Source of the DNA: Branchiostoma floridae
Taxonomy: Eukaryota > Chordata > Leptocardii > Amphioxiformes > Branchiostomatidae
Length of the DNA stretch: 64,000 bases
Direction: 5' to 3'
NCBI RefSeq assembly: GCF_000003815.2
Contig: NC_049997.1
Coordinates: forward strand, 14,822,213-14,886,212
The position numbers and the translations under genes were made by a program. Shown here in pieces: positions 1 through 12,842 of this stretch. The notes beneath the pieces are model-generated. The model had not been told where the DNA came from, searched no databases, and saw nothing but the letters and a program-made list of their open reading frames with translations. Each line of letters opens with the position of its first letter. Within the stretch, counting starts at the first letter, position 1.

Positions 1-1413
1 AGACCTAACTTCATACCAGATTTCATGATAATCCATCCATAGCATCTTGAGTTATGCTATTCATCTACAAAGAAATCCTAAGAAAACCATAACCTTCTTG
101 GTCAAGGTACACATTTGTATTATATTAGTCTTGTCAAAAAGCCCTTACACACAGAAATCTGAGAAGAGTACCTCTATCTATGCTTTAGCTCGCCTGTTAC
201 CTCTCGGACACTTCAATGTAATCTTTGCCATGTTGCTTCCAAATTGAAGTCGTTTCCAATTTTACAGCTTGCCATCAGTTTCTTCAAAATTGCTGCCTTG
301 AATCCAGATGATGACTTTGTTCCACTTGAAAGGTCATTCTACATTGAAGCAGAAGTCTAGAGTGTCTGCTAGCCAGTCAAGTTTATCCGACGCACCTACT
401 AAAAAATTACTGTCACGAGGTGGACAGCATTCGAGAAAGTACATGTAATAGAAAAGATTTCGTAAAAATAAATAATCTATGAACGTCTGCGACCATATCG
501 TAATTCTGCTGAAAAGTAAGCTATACAGTGTCTGACTTTGCCTGCGGGAATCATGTGATGGACTATGTTTACCGCTGACATTATCACACACTGAGAAACA
601 GTATATTACTGGAAACCCTAAGAGCATACAAGAATGGATTTTTCCCTTTAATAACCAGCAAGGCTGATTGTTCATTATACCTACATGCAGCTATTGAAAA
701 GTGCCCTGACATTCCTTGAAACTGTTATAAATATTTGTCACTGTGGTAGATGGATACTGATTATGAATTCATGAATTTATGAATGAAAGTATGGATGGAT
801 GGATGAACTAATGATAGAGTGAATAAGACCAAATGTCAGCAGCTTTTGTTGCAACTAAAAGTTTTCACTGTCTAATAATACATCATTATACTATGATTAA
901 ACAAAAACCCAGGTTATCCTATTTCTTTATAGCAAGCTTTCCTACTTAAAGAAAAAAAATTATTCCAACCAAAGAAACAAGACGTTTATACGTCTATGAG
1001 CAGCAACATTTTTGCATTATGTCATATACAAAAACATGCACACTAATGCACTACTGTAAATTTGAAGAAAATGAATCTACACATATCATGCCCACAGACT
1101 ACCAATAACTTTTCAATAACCAGGGTCGTCACCTCCATTTATACAATTGGCTTTGTCCTTGTCTGCACAAATTCAAGGTCATGCTCATGATTGCTACTGG
1201 TATGGACATCGTGTTCTGCACCTGTCATCGTATTACTGCCTTTCCAGACAGTTAAGGGTGCTACAAGGCTCAAGGACACTCGCAGTATGATCGCATCAAT
1301 AGTGTAACCAATCGGCACACACAGAGTACAATTCAATCAACTCTTACAACCACATTTCAACAACTCAAAAGCATTTTCGTCATCGAGAAAGTTGTTTTCA
1401 TCACAGTTGACTT
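1..1413. other. Non-coding, AT-rich stretch
   Basis: I see no gene. The open frames are short and lack convincing splice signals or protein-like composition. A tiny GGAT microsatellite sits at about 791-806. Otherwise this is ordinary intergenic or intronic sequence. Confidence 0.5.
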
Positions 1414-1443
1414 TTCAGCACCAAGGAGAGAGATAGTGCTGAA
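1414..1443 (+). promoter_or_regulatory. RE1/NRSE-like site with an inverted half-site
   Basis: Positions 1414-1430 read TTCAGCACCAAGGAGAG. Positions 1415-1430 match the degenerate RE1 consensus TYAGMRCCNNRGMSAG at every specified position. An inverted left half, GTGCTGAA, follows at 1436-1443, so the site is bracketed by TTCAGCAC and its reverse complement. RE1 is the site bound by REST/NRSF. Binding here is an inference. The match could also come from a dispersed repeat, because the flanks resemble those at 5085. Confidence 0.4.
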
Positions 1444-2780
1444 TTGCCTTCATATGTAAATGTGTGCAATATGGAGTTAAAATGGTTATTTTACACAGGG
1501 TTTGGAACTTTATAAGTGGAATCTAGCACCACCTGTACATACAGGCTAAGATGTTATATTCAACACCCACTCAAGTTTCTGAAAAGTCAAGGACCACACG
1601 TCGTGTGTAGTCAGAAATGTAGGCGCTTGGGGGAATGATTTGTTTCTGCAATGACTATCCTTTCTCCGCAGGGTAGGTATTAATTACTGGCAATGCCCCA
1701 ACAGACGCCACAACATGAGACTATAGGACTACCCCTGTGTCTTCATATTACCAGTACATCTACCATCGGGGAGGTCTCTAATGAATATTCAGTCACTCTG
1801 TGCCTCTGTGAGTGATGATATTGTACTCCCTTCTTCAAAACACACAGCTTAAGTGAGAAATGCCAACAAGAACAAAATGGATTGTTCAATAAGGTAGACT
1901 GTATCAATACGAATTTCTTGTCTTTCCCACGGCTTTAAGCACATAAAAACGCACTCTTAAAAGCTTCAATATGTCATTGAGAAGTTAGGGTGGGAGGCTC
2001 TTACATACATTTCAAATTTTCAGATTTTGATGGTTTCACAGAAGGGATTTGGAAGATCAAGTTATGTAACAACTACATCTTGTTCTATGTTGACAATCAG
2101 ATATTTGGAAACATTGGTACAGCCTCAGCTTCCACTACTTAATTTGCATGTAAGGGAGTAGCAGTTGTTTATAAAATGGTACAAAATACATTGTACAAAC
2201 TTGAGGATTTTCCTTAAAACATCAGCCTGAGTTCCGATACACAATACCCGTCGTTTATTGAAGACATATTAGGCACTGGGTTCTAATAGACCTTGGCATC
2301 TATCATATCAGTAAATGTGATATCGTTGAGCTGTTTGGGGATCCTGAAGTTGCTGCTTTCAGGGCCCCGCAGGGCAGTTTGACTTGAATCAGTGAAATAT
2401 GGCAGATGCCTTTCCTGTTGAGATATGGACATACAATCTGAATACAGAGTTTGTGGGAAAAGAATGAGGCTATTGACTGAATGCTTCTTTCAAAAATCAT
2501 ATTGGCAAATTAGATAAAGATCCTGAATAGATGGTCAATTTTCAAAGAAATAAGGGTTTTGACCTTTCAGTTTTGATATGAACACACAAGCAGAATACAG
2601 ATTTGAGGGTACATAAAAACATTTCAATTCAATTCATTTTTAATTTCAAAAATGTGTAAGATATTGCAAAATGCATCAAGGATCTTGAGTAGGAATTCAG
2701 TTTTCTCATGAAAAGTTTTACAATATAGGACCATAGGGGCAACTTCACTGATTTTATTGATACATTCCTCTGGAAATGTT
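1444..2780. other. Non-coding stretch
   Basis: No gene, array or mobile element is recognised. The sequence is AT-rich with short scattered open frames only. Confidence 0.5.
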
Positions 2781-3040
2781 ATAGTTTTAATGTGCAGGAT
2801 ACTGTGGATCGGGTGGTGCATGTAGGAACAGATCGATATAAAAGTCAGGGTAGAGATTGCAATCTACCAGAATCACTGATCTTGAAGGTAGACACTGCAC
2901 ACAGAATTTGTAAATTCTCAGATACAAAATCACAAAGGTAGTGACTGTCCCCTACTGGATGCTAACCTGTTCTAACAGAAATAATTGACCTCTACCTTAT
3001 GTGTATTGTCTCAGCCAAAAATAGTTTTAATGTGCAGGAT
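2781..3040. mobile_element. SINE-like retroposon flanked by 20-bp direct repeats
   Basis: A segment at 2801-3016 ends in a short A run (3017-3020). It is bracketed by the identical 20-mer ATAGTTTTAATGTGCAGGAT at 2781-2800 and 3021-3040. A nearly identical copy (three differences seen in 216 bases) lies at 3729-3944. Repeat copies, an A-tail and long target-site duplications are the hallmarks of LINE-mobilised short retroposons. I could not find a clear tRNA-type A box and B box, so the family is unassigned. An orientation of 5' at 2801 is inferred from the A-tail. Confidence 0.65.
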
Positions 3041-3728
3041 AAGCAAAATACAAACTAAGTAAATTTTATGACTCCTAGTATTTTACACCTTTAAGCATTC
3101 AATATTAACTAGAAATACATAATGAAGAAATATGACATTAATTTAGTTGATATTTAGCCTGTAGCTTTAAGAAATGTGGCACAAGTGTACAGATTGCAGT
3201 TTTAACGTTATATGAGAAAATGTTATTGTGATCCTATAAATACAACATGGCAGCATGAGCTAATATAACAGCAACTATATAAGAGAAAATGCTTTAATAA
3301 TAAAAGCTACATTGTTCACAGTTTGGGGATGTATTTACGTTCCGTGATAAAAGAAATGGTTGTTACAATAACAGACCGATGTAGATGATAATACCAATAT
3401 CCCTGTGAGGGTGCAATATGAAGAGGTTTATTGGGCCACAAAGGAGTTCATTGTAAACAGACATTAAGGCATTTGAGTTCCTATGAGGAACAGTATTGAC
3501 GCTTGAAGCACACTTAGCCTTGCCTCAATGCACAATACATATCTAGGTTTGACGAGACTTAACAAAAAGAGTGACCTCCTGAGATAAGAAAAGTTATGAG
3601 GAAAAAGCCTTTCTCAAAATGATTTATGACCATACACTGGCATTGAAAACATTCTCCTAGTTTGGACAAAGGTCTAGTGAGACACAAAAATATAATGAAC
3701 TGTAAGCAAAGAAAGTTTTAATCACAGT
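3041..3728. other. Non-coding, AT-rich stretch
   Basis: No gene is seen between the two copies of the SINE-like element. Nothing distinctive is present. Confidence 0.5.
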
Positions 3729-3944
3729 ACTGTGGATCGGGTGGTGCATGTAGTAACAGATCGATATAAAAGTCAGGGTAGAGATTGCAATCTACCAGAA
3801 TCACTGATCTTGAAGGTAGACACTGCACACAGAATTTGTAAATTCTCAGATACAAAATCACAAAGGTAGTGACTGTCCCCTACTTGATGCTAACCTGTTC
3901 TAACAGCAATAATTGACCTCTACCTTATGTGTATTGTCTCAGCC
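3729..3944. mobile_element. Second copy of the SINE-like retroposon
   Basis: This 216-base segment matches 2801-3016 with three substitutions and no gaps by eye, in the same orientation. No clean flanking duplication is visible. The high identity means either recent transposition or a recent local duplication. A short related piece, GGTAGAGATTGCAACCTGAC, lies at about 47435. Confidence 0.65.
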
Positions 3945-5084
3945 TCAGGATGTGTGAAGAGCTCAATACAAGCATGAAACCTTGTCATTGTCGTATTGAA
4001 AGTCTGTAGATCGGAGAGTCGGAGTATTGACCTAACAAGTCTGCTGCAGTGCCACGGGCTTCTAGTCCTTCCCAGCCATCAATACCTGCCAGCTGGGGCA
4101 TTATTTTCTGGATTTCTTCAGTGTCAATATCGGGAGTTTACATAAGGCCTTACAGATGTAACGTCATGGTTTTAGGATCTTGATACAGTGAATTCTTGGG
4201 GCCAATATCATATATTATATCATACCCGGTCCATATATACATTCAATATTGGTGTTCCGACTGGTCTGTATTTTACAGTACAGACTGTGGCTTCATAGTT
4301 TGATTCAAACTCGCTTGAGTGCGCTACTATTGAAACTTTTTGTTTGTTTGTCCGGTTCTTTTGTTTGAATTGACAAAGTTGTTGACGCGATGTGCAGCTG
4401 ATGTCATGTCTTTTGCTATTTTTTTTTTCAATAAACTTGAGTTTTCTTGGATTGGCATGATATAAATAAAATAGAACATAGGGAATTCCCTAAAGCCCTT
4501 GGTCTCGGCCCTCCCGCAGGTCAGATCGCCCGATGGCCTTCGGCCACGGTTGGGCTGTATACGGGGTGATACAGAATTCCCCTTGTTGTATTCTCTATGT
4601 AGGAGAGCATTAATGTCTTTCCTCAAGGTTGAAACAATGCTGTAGTGCTGTAGTATCACATTATACAATGGATATATATTCAGGGTGTCATGAATTTGTA
4701 GTGGCGAGGTTTTCAAAGAAATAAAGAGTCTACTATGAACACGAGAAGTTGACAGATTGTGCGTGTGGTGTCTGCTCTAACGGACTCATTAGGTACAAAG
4801 TTTCCCACTGACTCGTCCCAAGTTAGAAGGCCACATTCAGCTGAAGGGCAAACATTACAGTAACGGCTTGGAACTAATTAGACTTGGAACCGCTACCATA
4901 ATTAACAACCAACCCCTGGTGGTGCGAGTATGTTACAGATTACACAGTTCATCCTTTGATTAATGTTTCTGATTTGGGGAGTCAAAATTAACATCATTAT
5001 TCCACAAACATAACGTTTTTACACCTTTGGGAATGCAAAATCACTTTTTCCATATGTGAAAGTTTTATTCATGCCAACTGTGAT
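3945..5084. other. Non-coding, with a GC-rich patch at 4490-4575
   Basis: No gene is recognised. The patch at 4490-4575 is clearly GC-richer than its surroundings and contains a small hairpin, TGGCC-TTC-GGCCA, at 4534-4546. A 129-codon frame crosses it on the minus strand, but I do not recognise the translation and it has no supporting features. The patch may be a degraded dispersed repeat. Confidence 0.4.
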
Positions 5085-5105
5085 TTCAGCACCAAGGAAA
5101 GCACT
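5085..5105 (+). promoter_or_regulatory. RE1-like site, one core mismatch
   Basis: TTCAGCACCAAGGAAAGCACT has the full RE1 left half (TTCAGCACC), the normal 2-base spacer and one mismatch in the right half (GGAAAG for GGACAG). Its flanks resemble those of the site at 1414. It may therefore be a copy of the same dispersed sequence rather than an independent regulatory site. Confidence 0.3.
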
Positions 5106-8100
5106 AACACAAGTAACATTGCTGAAATGTTTTCATATTGAACAGCTTCTAATATACATGTAGTTGAAATGCATGTTTGCCAAAGGCTGGAAGCACGCAT
5201 CTATTAGCTGGGTCAGAGTGACGAAAACAAACACTTGCCCTGCTTTCTCAGAAACCTGGGAATTACAGATGCTTAGAGAGAGCGTTATGATAACTGACAT
5301 CCAAGAGATTACAATGGTCCAAAATGATGGCTTTGTTCCAACATACTATGAATATGGAAGGTTACCTGAAAACTTAAACTGGCTGGCAGGTACTTCATTT
5401 GCCAAGTTTGTACTGGTAACAGCATTATCTCTGAAAAGACATTAACTGGTGTCTTAGTGGGAGGGGGGAAGTCTTAGATGGTTACCAAGAAAACGACCCT
5501 CAACTCCAATAACTGTGTACATTGGAATGGAAGAAATCACCAATTGGTAATGATAACTTTAAAGTTACAGGGGTTATTTCCTCTAACGTGGCCCGGTGCA
5601 CATGGGATGCAGTCCTAGCATATGTTGACAATTAACGCACCAGCTGCCATCTCTTTCTAGATTGCAATCTGTCAAATTATGAATCTCGCCCACAACAAAA
5701 TATCGCCGTCCTCACAATATCCTCTTCCAAACCTAATCAAAAAACAACTTCTGGCAATTTCTGAGGATGAATAGGTCAAAGATTAGAAAAATACAGTCGC
5801 CATCTGACATCTCATATTAAGTCTTCTATTGACAGGAAAAATTATGAAGTCACAATTTTGCACTGCGTTTCTGACACAACGCAACCTAAATCTACATCTT
5901 CTTAATTCTCATCATAGAAACCCTTAAGATCACCTTGGAGGAGCGACATCTTGGCACCTTAAGTAAGCCGTTGCCAATACTGTAGAATTAAAGCTGCGCC
6001 ACTGTAGATAGAGATAAAAGTAGAGAAAGAAGTGGGGGGTGTTCTGAAGTAAGCCAGCACTTTTGACTTAGTCACGCAAAGTGTTCTCCAGGCTTCCTTT
6101 TTTATCTACTTCTTCCTCTCCATTTTCCTTCCTAGTGGTCTGATAAGAAAGGGAATAAATCTACAGGGTTTAACATGCCACTGTGGGTAAAGTAAGCAAT
6201 TAGTCCTGAGGAATCTTAGGCCTTAGACTCTTACCATTCCAGCCATCCATTCTTAGCTACATTCTTGGCAGGGCTGATTTCCAATTTCGAAATGAAATGG
6301 CATGGATTGATGGTAGACTGAAACTTAATTGGCTTAACTTGACAAAACATCAATCATTGTTGAACATTTTTTAGATTTTCTTTGACAGATTTTAAGATTT
6401 CAAGGAAAACATGTTCACTTATATAAAATATGAGATTAAATATAATAAAGAACTTAACATCTACTGGATAAAATGCAAACTATAATGGAGTAAATGGCTT
6501 TTTGACAATGTGTTTCACTCAAAGAAACACACCTGCATTACATTTGATATTAACTGTTCTAACGTTTCAGCTCAAATCCCAGAGAGAAAGAAGTGCTGCA
6601 CTCTACTACATCTATTAATCCTTCAACATTGTAAAAACCCAGCACATTGAATCCCAGAACATTCTTTTCCCTTTCATGCATCACTTTCCCTACTTACGAG
6701 GAGCCTGCTTCCATAGTGCTTTTTGTTAAAGAAACACGCACAAGGAAGAAGGGAAAACTTGAAAGGACTAAGAACAGAAAGTCTAACATCCATTACAGGA
6801 TTGAACTCTGACAGTCTGTGTATTGCCATATCAAACAAACGTAGGAATGAAGCTCCTTGCATCATGACTTTGTAGAGAAACTTGGAGACACTGTGGCTAC
6901 CTTAATTCCCACATGGAATAGAGGGGAGACATTAGAGGGGGAGAAACTATAGGACTTTGTGGCATCTCTTTCATATCAATTATCAAATCTGAATCTTAAC
7001 CATTGGAAGGAGGTTATGGCCTCCATGAAACAAAGTCATTTTGATTCATTTTAAAGATGCTTGTTCTGAATATCACTTGCAGATAAAAGGGAGCAACACA
7101 AAACATATAATGATTTTTATCAATCTCTCACTCTCTGTACACACACATACACGTACATTGTATGATGGCACAACTATACAAAAAGCAGTTTCATATAAAA
7201 AAATGCACAAATAATTCAAATGGGATTGTTATTTGCATAAATTCAGTATCTGCCACATGAAATGTTGTGTGATGACTAGAAGTTACCATGTGTTGCCGTG
7301 TGATATATTCTCTTCATTATGCAAATGATATATTGATGATGCAAATTTGGATGAACAATTGACATACCCTATGATTTAATGAACAATTAGGATTTATTTT
7401 ATTGACTTTTGTAGCCCCAAAGGACCACCCATCTAACATGAATAAAATGTTATTTGAGTAGGTATGCAGCTTTAAAGTAATTTTACATTTTCTTCTTTTT
7501 AGCCCAAAAAAACAATATTGCAGAACATTCTATAATTGTCTTAAATGCTTAACTAAAATGAGTACAAGGAACCTACTATCATACAAAGATTCCCCAGTGA
7601 CTAGACCATAACAAAATGAGGAAATGCACTGGAACACATCACATGTGACAGAGTGTCTCCCGTGCATTGAGCTATCTTGTTCTATGCTGATATCAGTCAT
7701 TAAGAGACCAATGGCTTGATTACCAGTTCTTGTGTGGCAGAGGCATTAGATAGATAGTGTGTGGTCTGTAATGACTAGGAGTGGATAAGCTCACAGTACC
7801 CATTAGCACACAGTCTCATTCGTTGTTACCCGGGCCAGCGACGGAAGATGTTAACCCCGATAGGAAGTGCGGAACAAAATGAATGTGTGGTGATGTTAAG
7901 GACTATAGCAAGGGTTTTCTTGTGTCAAAACAAATGGACTGAAGAGCAGTTAAGCAATTTTTCAAAACATAGATAGGAAGTTTATCAGATGTGCAACATA
8001 CATTCTACTTGGGGCACTTTTTCATTGCTTCCAGAGAAAGACTATGTTGTTAGTGTGTCTGGGTGTTATGTTCTTGTTAGAAAGTACTGAGTCATTTGAA
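5106..8100. other. Non-coding stretch
   Basis: I see no gene, tandem array or mobile element that I can support. A few CA-rich bases occur at about 7138-7160. Confidence 0.45.
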
Positions 8101-8309
8101 TACTGTAAATGCATTTAAGTTCCCGTGGATTTACTTTTGTGGTAGCAGGAAAATGGAGTGTTCCCGGCGGCTTTAAGTTCGCGGTAGCGCCATAGACTGT
8201 AGTCAACAACTACATGTATATTGGAAAAATTTTTGTGGTAGTTTCATGTTCCACAAAAACTGTGAAGATAAAACCACTGCAAACATTTCTGCATTTAAAA
8301 CTGTAGTAT
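8101..8309. mobile_element. MITE-like element, about 209 bp
   Basis: The left end reads CTGTAAATGCATTTAAG and the right end carries its approximate inverse, TGCATTTAAAACTG. Both ends are bordered by TA. Inside are patches of the type TTTAAGTTCGCGGTAGCGCC and a partial palindrome built around TTTTTGTGG and CCACAAAAA. This is typical of a non-autonomous DNA transposon with TA target duplication. The interior is diverged and CpG-decayed, so it looks old. The family is not assigned. Confidence 0.5.
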
Positions 8310-8759
8310 CCTAACAGTGTCACTGTCAGGAGAATTAGATGTGGGTGGGAAAATGGTGTCACTGCACAAGATTTACAGGAATGACAGGAAGTAGGGTTCA
8401 GAGGTGATAGAACTAGTAAGCAATATATGAAGAATTTCTGAATGATCAGATTCTTCAGCTTCAACATATTACCCATGCATCATAGAGTGCATGCACATTG
8501 TAATCTGTGAACTAGCTAAAAGTATCTGCTGTGGTGTTTGCTCAGACTTCATTCTACAACACTTAATGAATGTCCAGGCAAAAGGGTGGATAAGGGTAAT
8601 GTTGATGTATGTCCTAGTCAAGTGTATGGGCTTTTGAGCATCATTACTTCTCTATCATGGTTATCATCAATAGCAATCTTCAAGGTGGTACCTAATATAT
8701 ACAAATGTACTGTTGTGGTAACTACTGTATTCAAGGACTTTCCCGCCATTTTCCTTCCT

Positions 8760-8910
8760 NNNNNNNNNNNNNNNNNNNNNNNNNNNNNNNNNNNNNNNNN
8801 NNNNNNNNNNNNNNNNNNNNNNNNNNNNNNNNNNNNNNNNNNNNNNNNNNNNNNNNNNNNNNNNNNNNNNNNNNNNNNNNNNNNNNNNNNNNNNNNNNNN
8901 NNNNNNNNNN
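8760..8910. other. Assembly gap (Ns)
   Basis: A run of 151 Ns. Any reading frame drawn through it is meaningless. Confidence 0.99.
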
Positions 8911-8951
8911 CAGCATATTGCAACGTGAAGATCTTCTTCAGAAATGCTTTG

Positions 8952-9280
8952 TGCCTCTTGAGACATGTGTACAGTAAGATTTGCAGTAAGGCACTTTCAC
9001 ATCATGTGATTTGGTAGGACAAGTTCCAAGAAATTGAAAATTAGGACTAGTTCCAAGAAATAGAACATTAGGGAGTCCAACACCCATTCATAGCCACAAT
9101 GCTAATGTTGGCACTTTCAAATGCACTTTTCTCGCAACTACATGTACCATTTTTAAGGACTCCTTCATAACATGCTACGAGCCTCTTGAGACATGTGGAC
9201 AGTACGATTTGCAGTAAGGTACTTTCACATCATATAATTTGGTACATGTGTAGGACAAGTTCCAAGAAAAAGAAAATTAG
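8952..9280. repeat. Two-copy direct repeat, offset about 229 bp
   Basis: The motif GCCTCTTGAGACATGTG begins at 8952 and again at 9181. It is followed in both places by closely matching sequence through ACAAGTTCCAAGAAA and AAAATTAGG. The second copy has a small insertion. The first copy lies next to the assembly gap, so the repeat may have hindered assembly. Confidence 0.75.
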
Positions 9281-9411
9281 GTAGTCTTTGAGTCAGCATG
9301 TCAGGCCAGGCTGTGCTGTCTGAATTTTCCTTTCCAATTCCTCCCACAATGAATATGTGTTTTCCCATACATATTACTATGCCAGCCCATGTCAGGTACT
9401 TGATGTTAGCT

Positions 9412-9860
9412 GGACAGAGGCATATCTTGCCTACATGTAGGTGCTTCATGTTTAGAGGTTTGAGATAACCTTGCTACAAATCATTACATCTGAAGTTATA
9501 ATACTACAGTACTGTATCTACAGCCAATTCCTAATCACAGAAACACGAAACAGACATGCTACCACAAAGGGGTATATCTTGTCTACAGGTAGGTGCTTCA
9601 AAGGCATGAGATAACATATTGCAGCTATGCAAATCATTACATCTGAAGTTATAACACTACAGCATCTATAGCCAATTCCTAATCACAGAAACACGAAACA
9701 GACATGCTTCCACAAAGGTATATCTTGTCTACGGGTAGGTGCTTCAAAGGCATGAGATAACATATTGCAGATATGCAAATCATTACATCTGAAGTTATAA
9801 CACTACAGCATCCATAGCCAATTCCTAATCACAGAAACACGAAACAGACATGCTCCCCCG
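9412..9860. repeat. Tandem array, about 147 bp x 3
   Basis: The anchor CCAATTCCTAATCACAG recurs at about 9523, 9672 and 9818, giving periods of about 149 and 146. Each unit includes AAACACGAAACAGACATGCT and CTACAGGTAGGTGCTTC or close variants. A diverged first unit begins at about 9412. No coding potential is evident. Confidence 0.85.
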
Positions 9861-10660
9861 CCCACTCCGCGTGCAGAAGTGGCGGATTGTTACCATGTAT
9901 GGCAGCGTGTTGCCCCGTCCAATGAAAGGATTACGCCCCACTTTGGTGCAGGGTAGCAGAGTAATATAAGTGATAATGAGCCCCTCCACAACCCATTATC
10001 TGAAGGCCACTTGTTGAATGATTCACAATGATGTATGCTTGATTGAAGCGGATAAGTCTCAGCCTACTCTCTCGATCCTAATTTTAACTTCACTCTGTTT
10101 TTCTCCTTTATGGCATATTCATAAAGCAATGAACAAGTATCCCTTGAGTGAGTTTTTACAACTAAAGCCATAACTGTGAGACATTGTAATAATTAATAAG
10201 GTAATCAAAACCATCTGTCTATAGTAAACAACAATTTAACTAAAGCATCAGCCTTGAGTTCTCTTTCTACTCTAAATTATGAATCAATACGATAAAGCCA
10301 CTTGATATGCCCTCTAATAAACAAACTTCCTCATTATCCTATATCAGAGAACCGTTAACCTGTGCATGTAATTACAAATTCTTAACAGATGTACACTGTA
10401 CACACATGTACATGCATCTGTCATTTTTCTTTGCATGGGGCATGGTTTGCATTTTGTTGATGTCTTTACCCCTTTTACATGTACATTTGTATGCCATAAA
10501 GAATGTATAAATTATTATATATTCAATATGTATGAATACAAACTTCCCATACCATACATTGTTAATGTCATGGATTGAATATCAAAGTTAAATAATCTTC
10601 TAGTATGATTACTTGAGTTGTCATCAATAATACACAAATTTATTCTATAAACTCTTGAAA
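9861..10660. other. Non-coding stretch
   Basis: No gene is seen. A short GC-rich piece at about 9855-9890 follows the array directly. Confidence 0.45.
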
Positions 10661-11640
10661 GGGTGTCATAACCAAGAGGCATCAGACATAAGGGACTTCA
10701 AATAGGCCCAGTATGTAGCCCCCCTCCCCAATATTTCTACTTTAAAGTTTGCAACAACAGTTCCTGCCTCATCTGACATGCCGACAGTACTACCGCCGTA
10801 GTAGACACCTGACAAGCTATTACACAGCAGACCTGTATGTAGCCCCCCTCCCCATATCCATACTCTAAAGTTTGCAACAACAGTTCCTGCCTCATCTGAC
10901 ATGCCGACAGTACTACCACCGTAGTAGACACCTGACAAGATATTACACAGCAGGCCTGTATGTAGCCCCCCTCCCCATATCCATACTCTAAAGTTTGCAA
11001 CAACAGTTCCTGCCTCATCTGACATGCCGACAGTACTACCACCGTAGTAGACACCTGACAAGATATTACACAGCAGGCCTGTATGTAGCCCCCCTCCCCA
11101 TATCCATACTCTAAAGTTTGCAACAACAGTTCCTGCCTCATCTGACATGCCGACAGTACTACCGCCGTAGTAGACACCTGACAATATATTACACAGTAGA
11201 CCTGTATGTAGCCCCCTTCCCCAATATCCATGCTCTAAAGTTTGCAACAACAGTGCCTGCCTCATCTGACATGCCGACAGTACTACCACCAGAGTAGACA
11301 CCTGACAATATATTACACAGTAGACCTGTATGTAGCCCCCTTCCCCAATATCCATGCTCTAAAGTTTGCAACAACAGTGCCTGCCTCATCTGACATGCCG
11401 ACAGTACTACCACCAGAGTAGACACCTGACAAGCTAACCCTAACCCTTACCCTTACAAGGGGGTGTCAGAACCAAGAAGCATCAGAACATATAAGGATGT
11501 TCAAGCAGGCCTGTATGTAGCCCCCCTCCCCATATCCATACTCTAAAGTTTGCAACAACAGTTCCTGCCTCATCTGACATGCCGACAGTACTACCACCAT
11601 AGTAGACACCTGACAAGCTATTACACAGCAGCTCACTTCT
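10661..11640. repeat. Tandem array, about 123 bp, six to seven copies
   Basis: The anchor GTATGTAGCCCCC starts at 10711, 10835, 10958, 11081, 11204 and 11328, and again at 11513 after an interruption. The period of 123 is a multiple of three, so long open frames run through it on the minus strand (a 229-codon frame, with a 41-residue repeat containing STVGMSDEAGTVVANFR). The array edges at 10661 and 11461 share GGGTGTCAnAACCAAGAnGC, so one terminal block is itself duplicated. I do not recognise the translated repeat and consider it non-coding by default. Confidence 0.85.
11434..11457. repeat. Telomere-like interstitial repeat
   Basis: CTAACCCTAACCC followed by TTACCCTTAC sits exactly where the 123-bp array is interrupted. 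It amounts to about two to four degenerate CCCTAA units. It could be a trace of break repair at the array junction. Confidence 0.45.
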
Positions 11641-12640
11641 GACATGAACTGTGGCTCCACTCTATCAGTATTCCTCATCAGGACTGTGCAGATTTCCAAA
11701 AGACAAAGACAAAACTGACAAGGGCACCGACACAATTCCTTCTCACCCAAGCGGAACATCTTGGGATGATCTCATTTTGCTTTTCTGATTCGACGATGAA
11801 ACATCGCACAATGCAACAACCGAGGCATGCCGGCCATATCTGATATAATTTCCGCTTTAACCTACCGGTACTGCCGCAACAAATCCCACTCAGGTAATTA
11901 ATCTGACATAGTGTATATTAATGTCCTTCCACAACAGGATTTTTAAATGCTTTATTTACACAATAAATACTGCTGATAAGTTGTTTTGCATTTCATGTTT
12001 ACTGAATAAGCCCAATATATATTAAAGATCCTGTTTGAGCCTATATTATGGAAACACATTGGCTATACATGTACGTCTAATGTAAATAAGCTTCAGATTT
12101 AACTGTCATCCCAAGAGACGGCTCTCGTTTGTGTATAAACAAAGTCAGGCAAAATACTGTCAATACAACTATTATTATGATACTGGCTACCACCACTTGC
12201 ACAGGTATGTACACTGTACACTGTAGCACATATTTCAGCCTACTATCATCCCTACACAGCTTGGTTCCGGCGATTGCACCAAATTTTAATGTGCCGACTT
12301 GCAATGAAAACAATGGGGGGTCATTATGTTTATAGGCAATCAGTTATCTCTCCTAACAGCTTTCTGCCATATGATTTGATTGCTAGAAATATGTTCTGTG
12401 TACAGGCATCATTAGCAGCCTATATACAATCTGATGAACAATACTGCCTTCTGATTTCTGTAAAGTTGTGAAGAAATATTGCTTGTAAGTCTTTTTAAAA
12501 GAGCTTAGCACCCATTGATACATTCTAAGGTGGCGAGAGAATTTACAGGATTAAAGCTCATGGTCAAGCAGTTGCAAACGGAAGTCATGACGTATACGTA
12601 GGGAGCATCTCATTTTGCCCAGCCAAGTCCATTTGTATCC
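11641..12640. other. Non-coding stretch
   Basis: No gene recognised. Short open frames overlap on both strands without supporting features. Confidence 0.45.
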
Positions 12641-12842
12641 AAAACATGTTCCGACTCAATCTGGCTCTGGCAGGCCTGCTCGCCGCACTAGGCCGGACAA
12701 GTGCGCTGAGTTATCTCCCGCCGCACATGGTGACCCCGCGCAGACACGGAGACACGTTCTCTCCCAGACAATTCATTCTTCTGGCCCCCGTTAGACTTAA
12801 CCGGCTCCTAACGGCCACCCATCCCTCGCCATGGTACCAGCC

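Noticed and set aside
8538-9017. Reading frames across the N run
   Set aside because: They are artefacts of translating the 151-base assembly gap.
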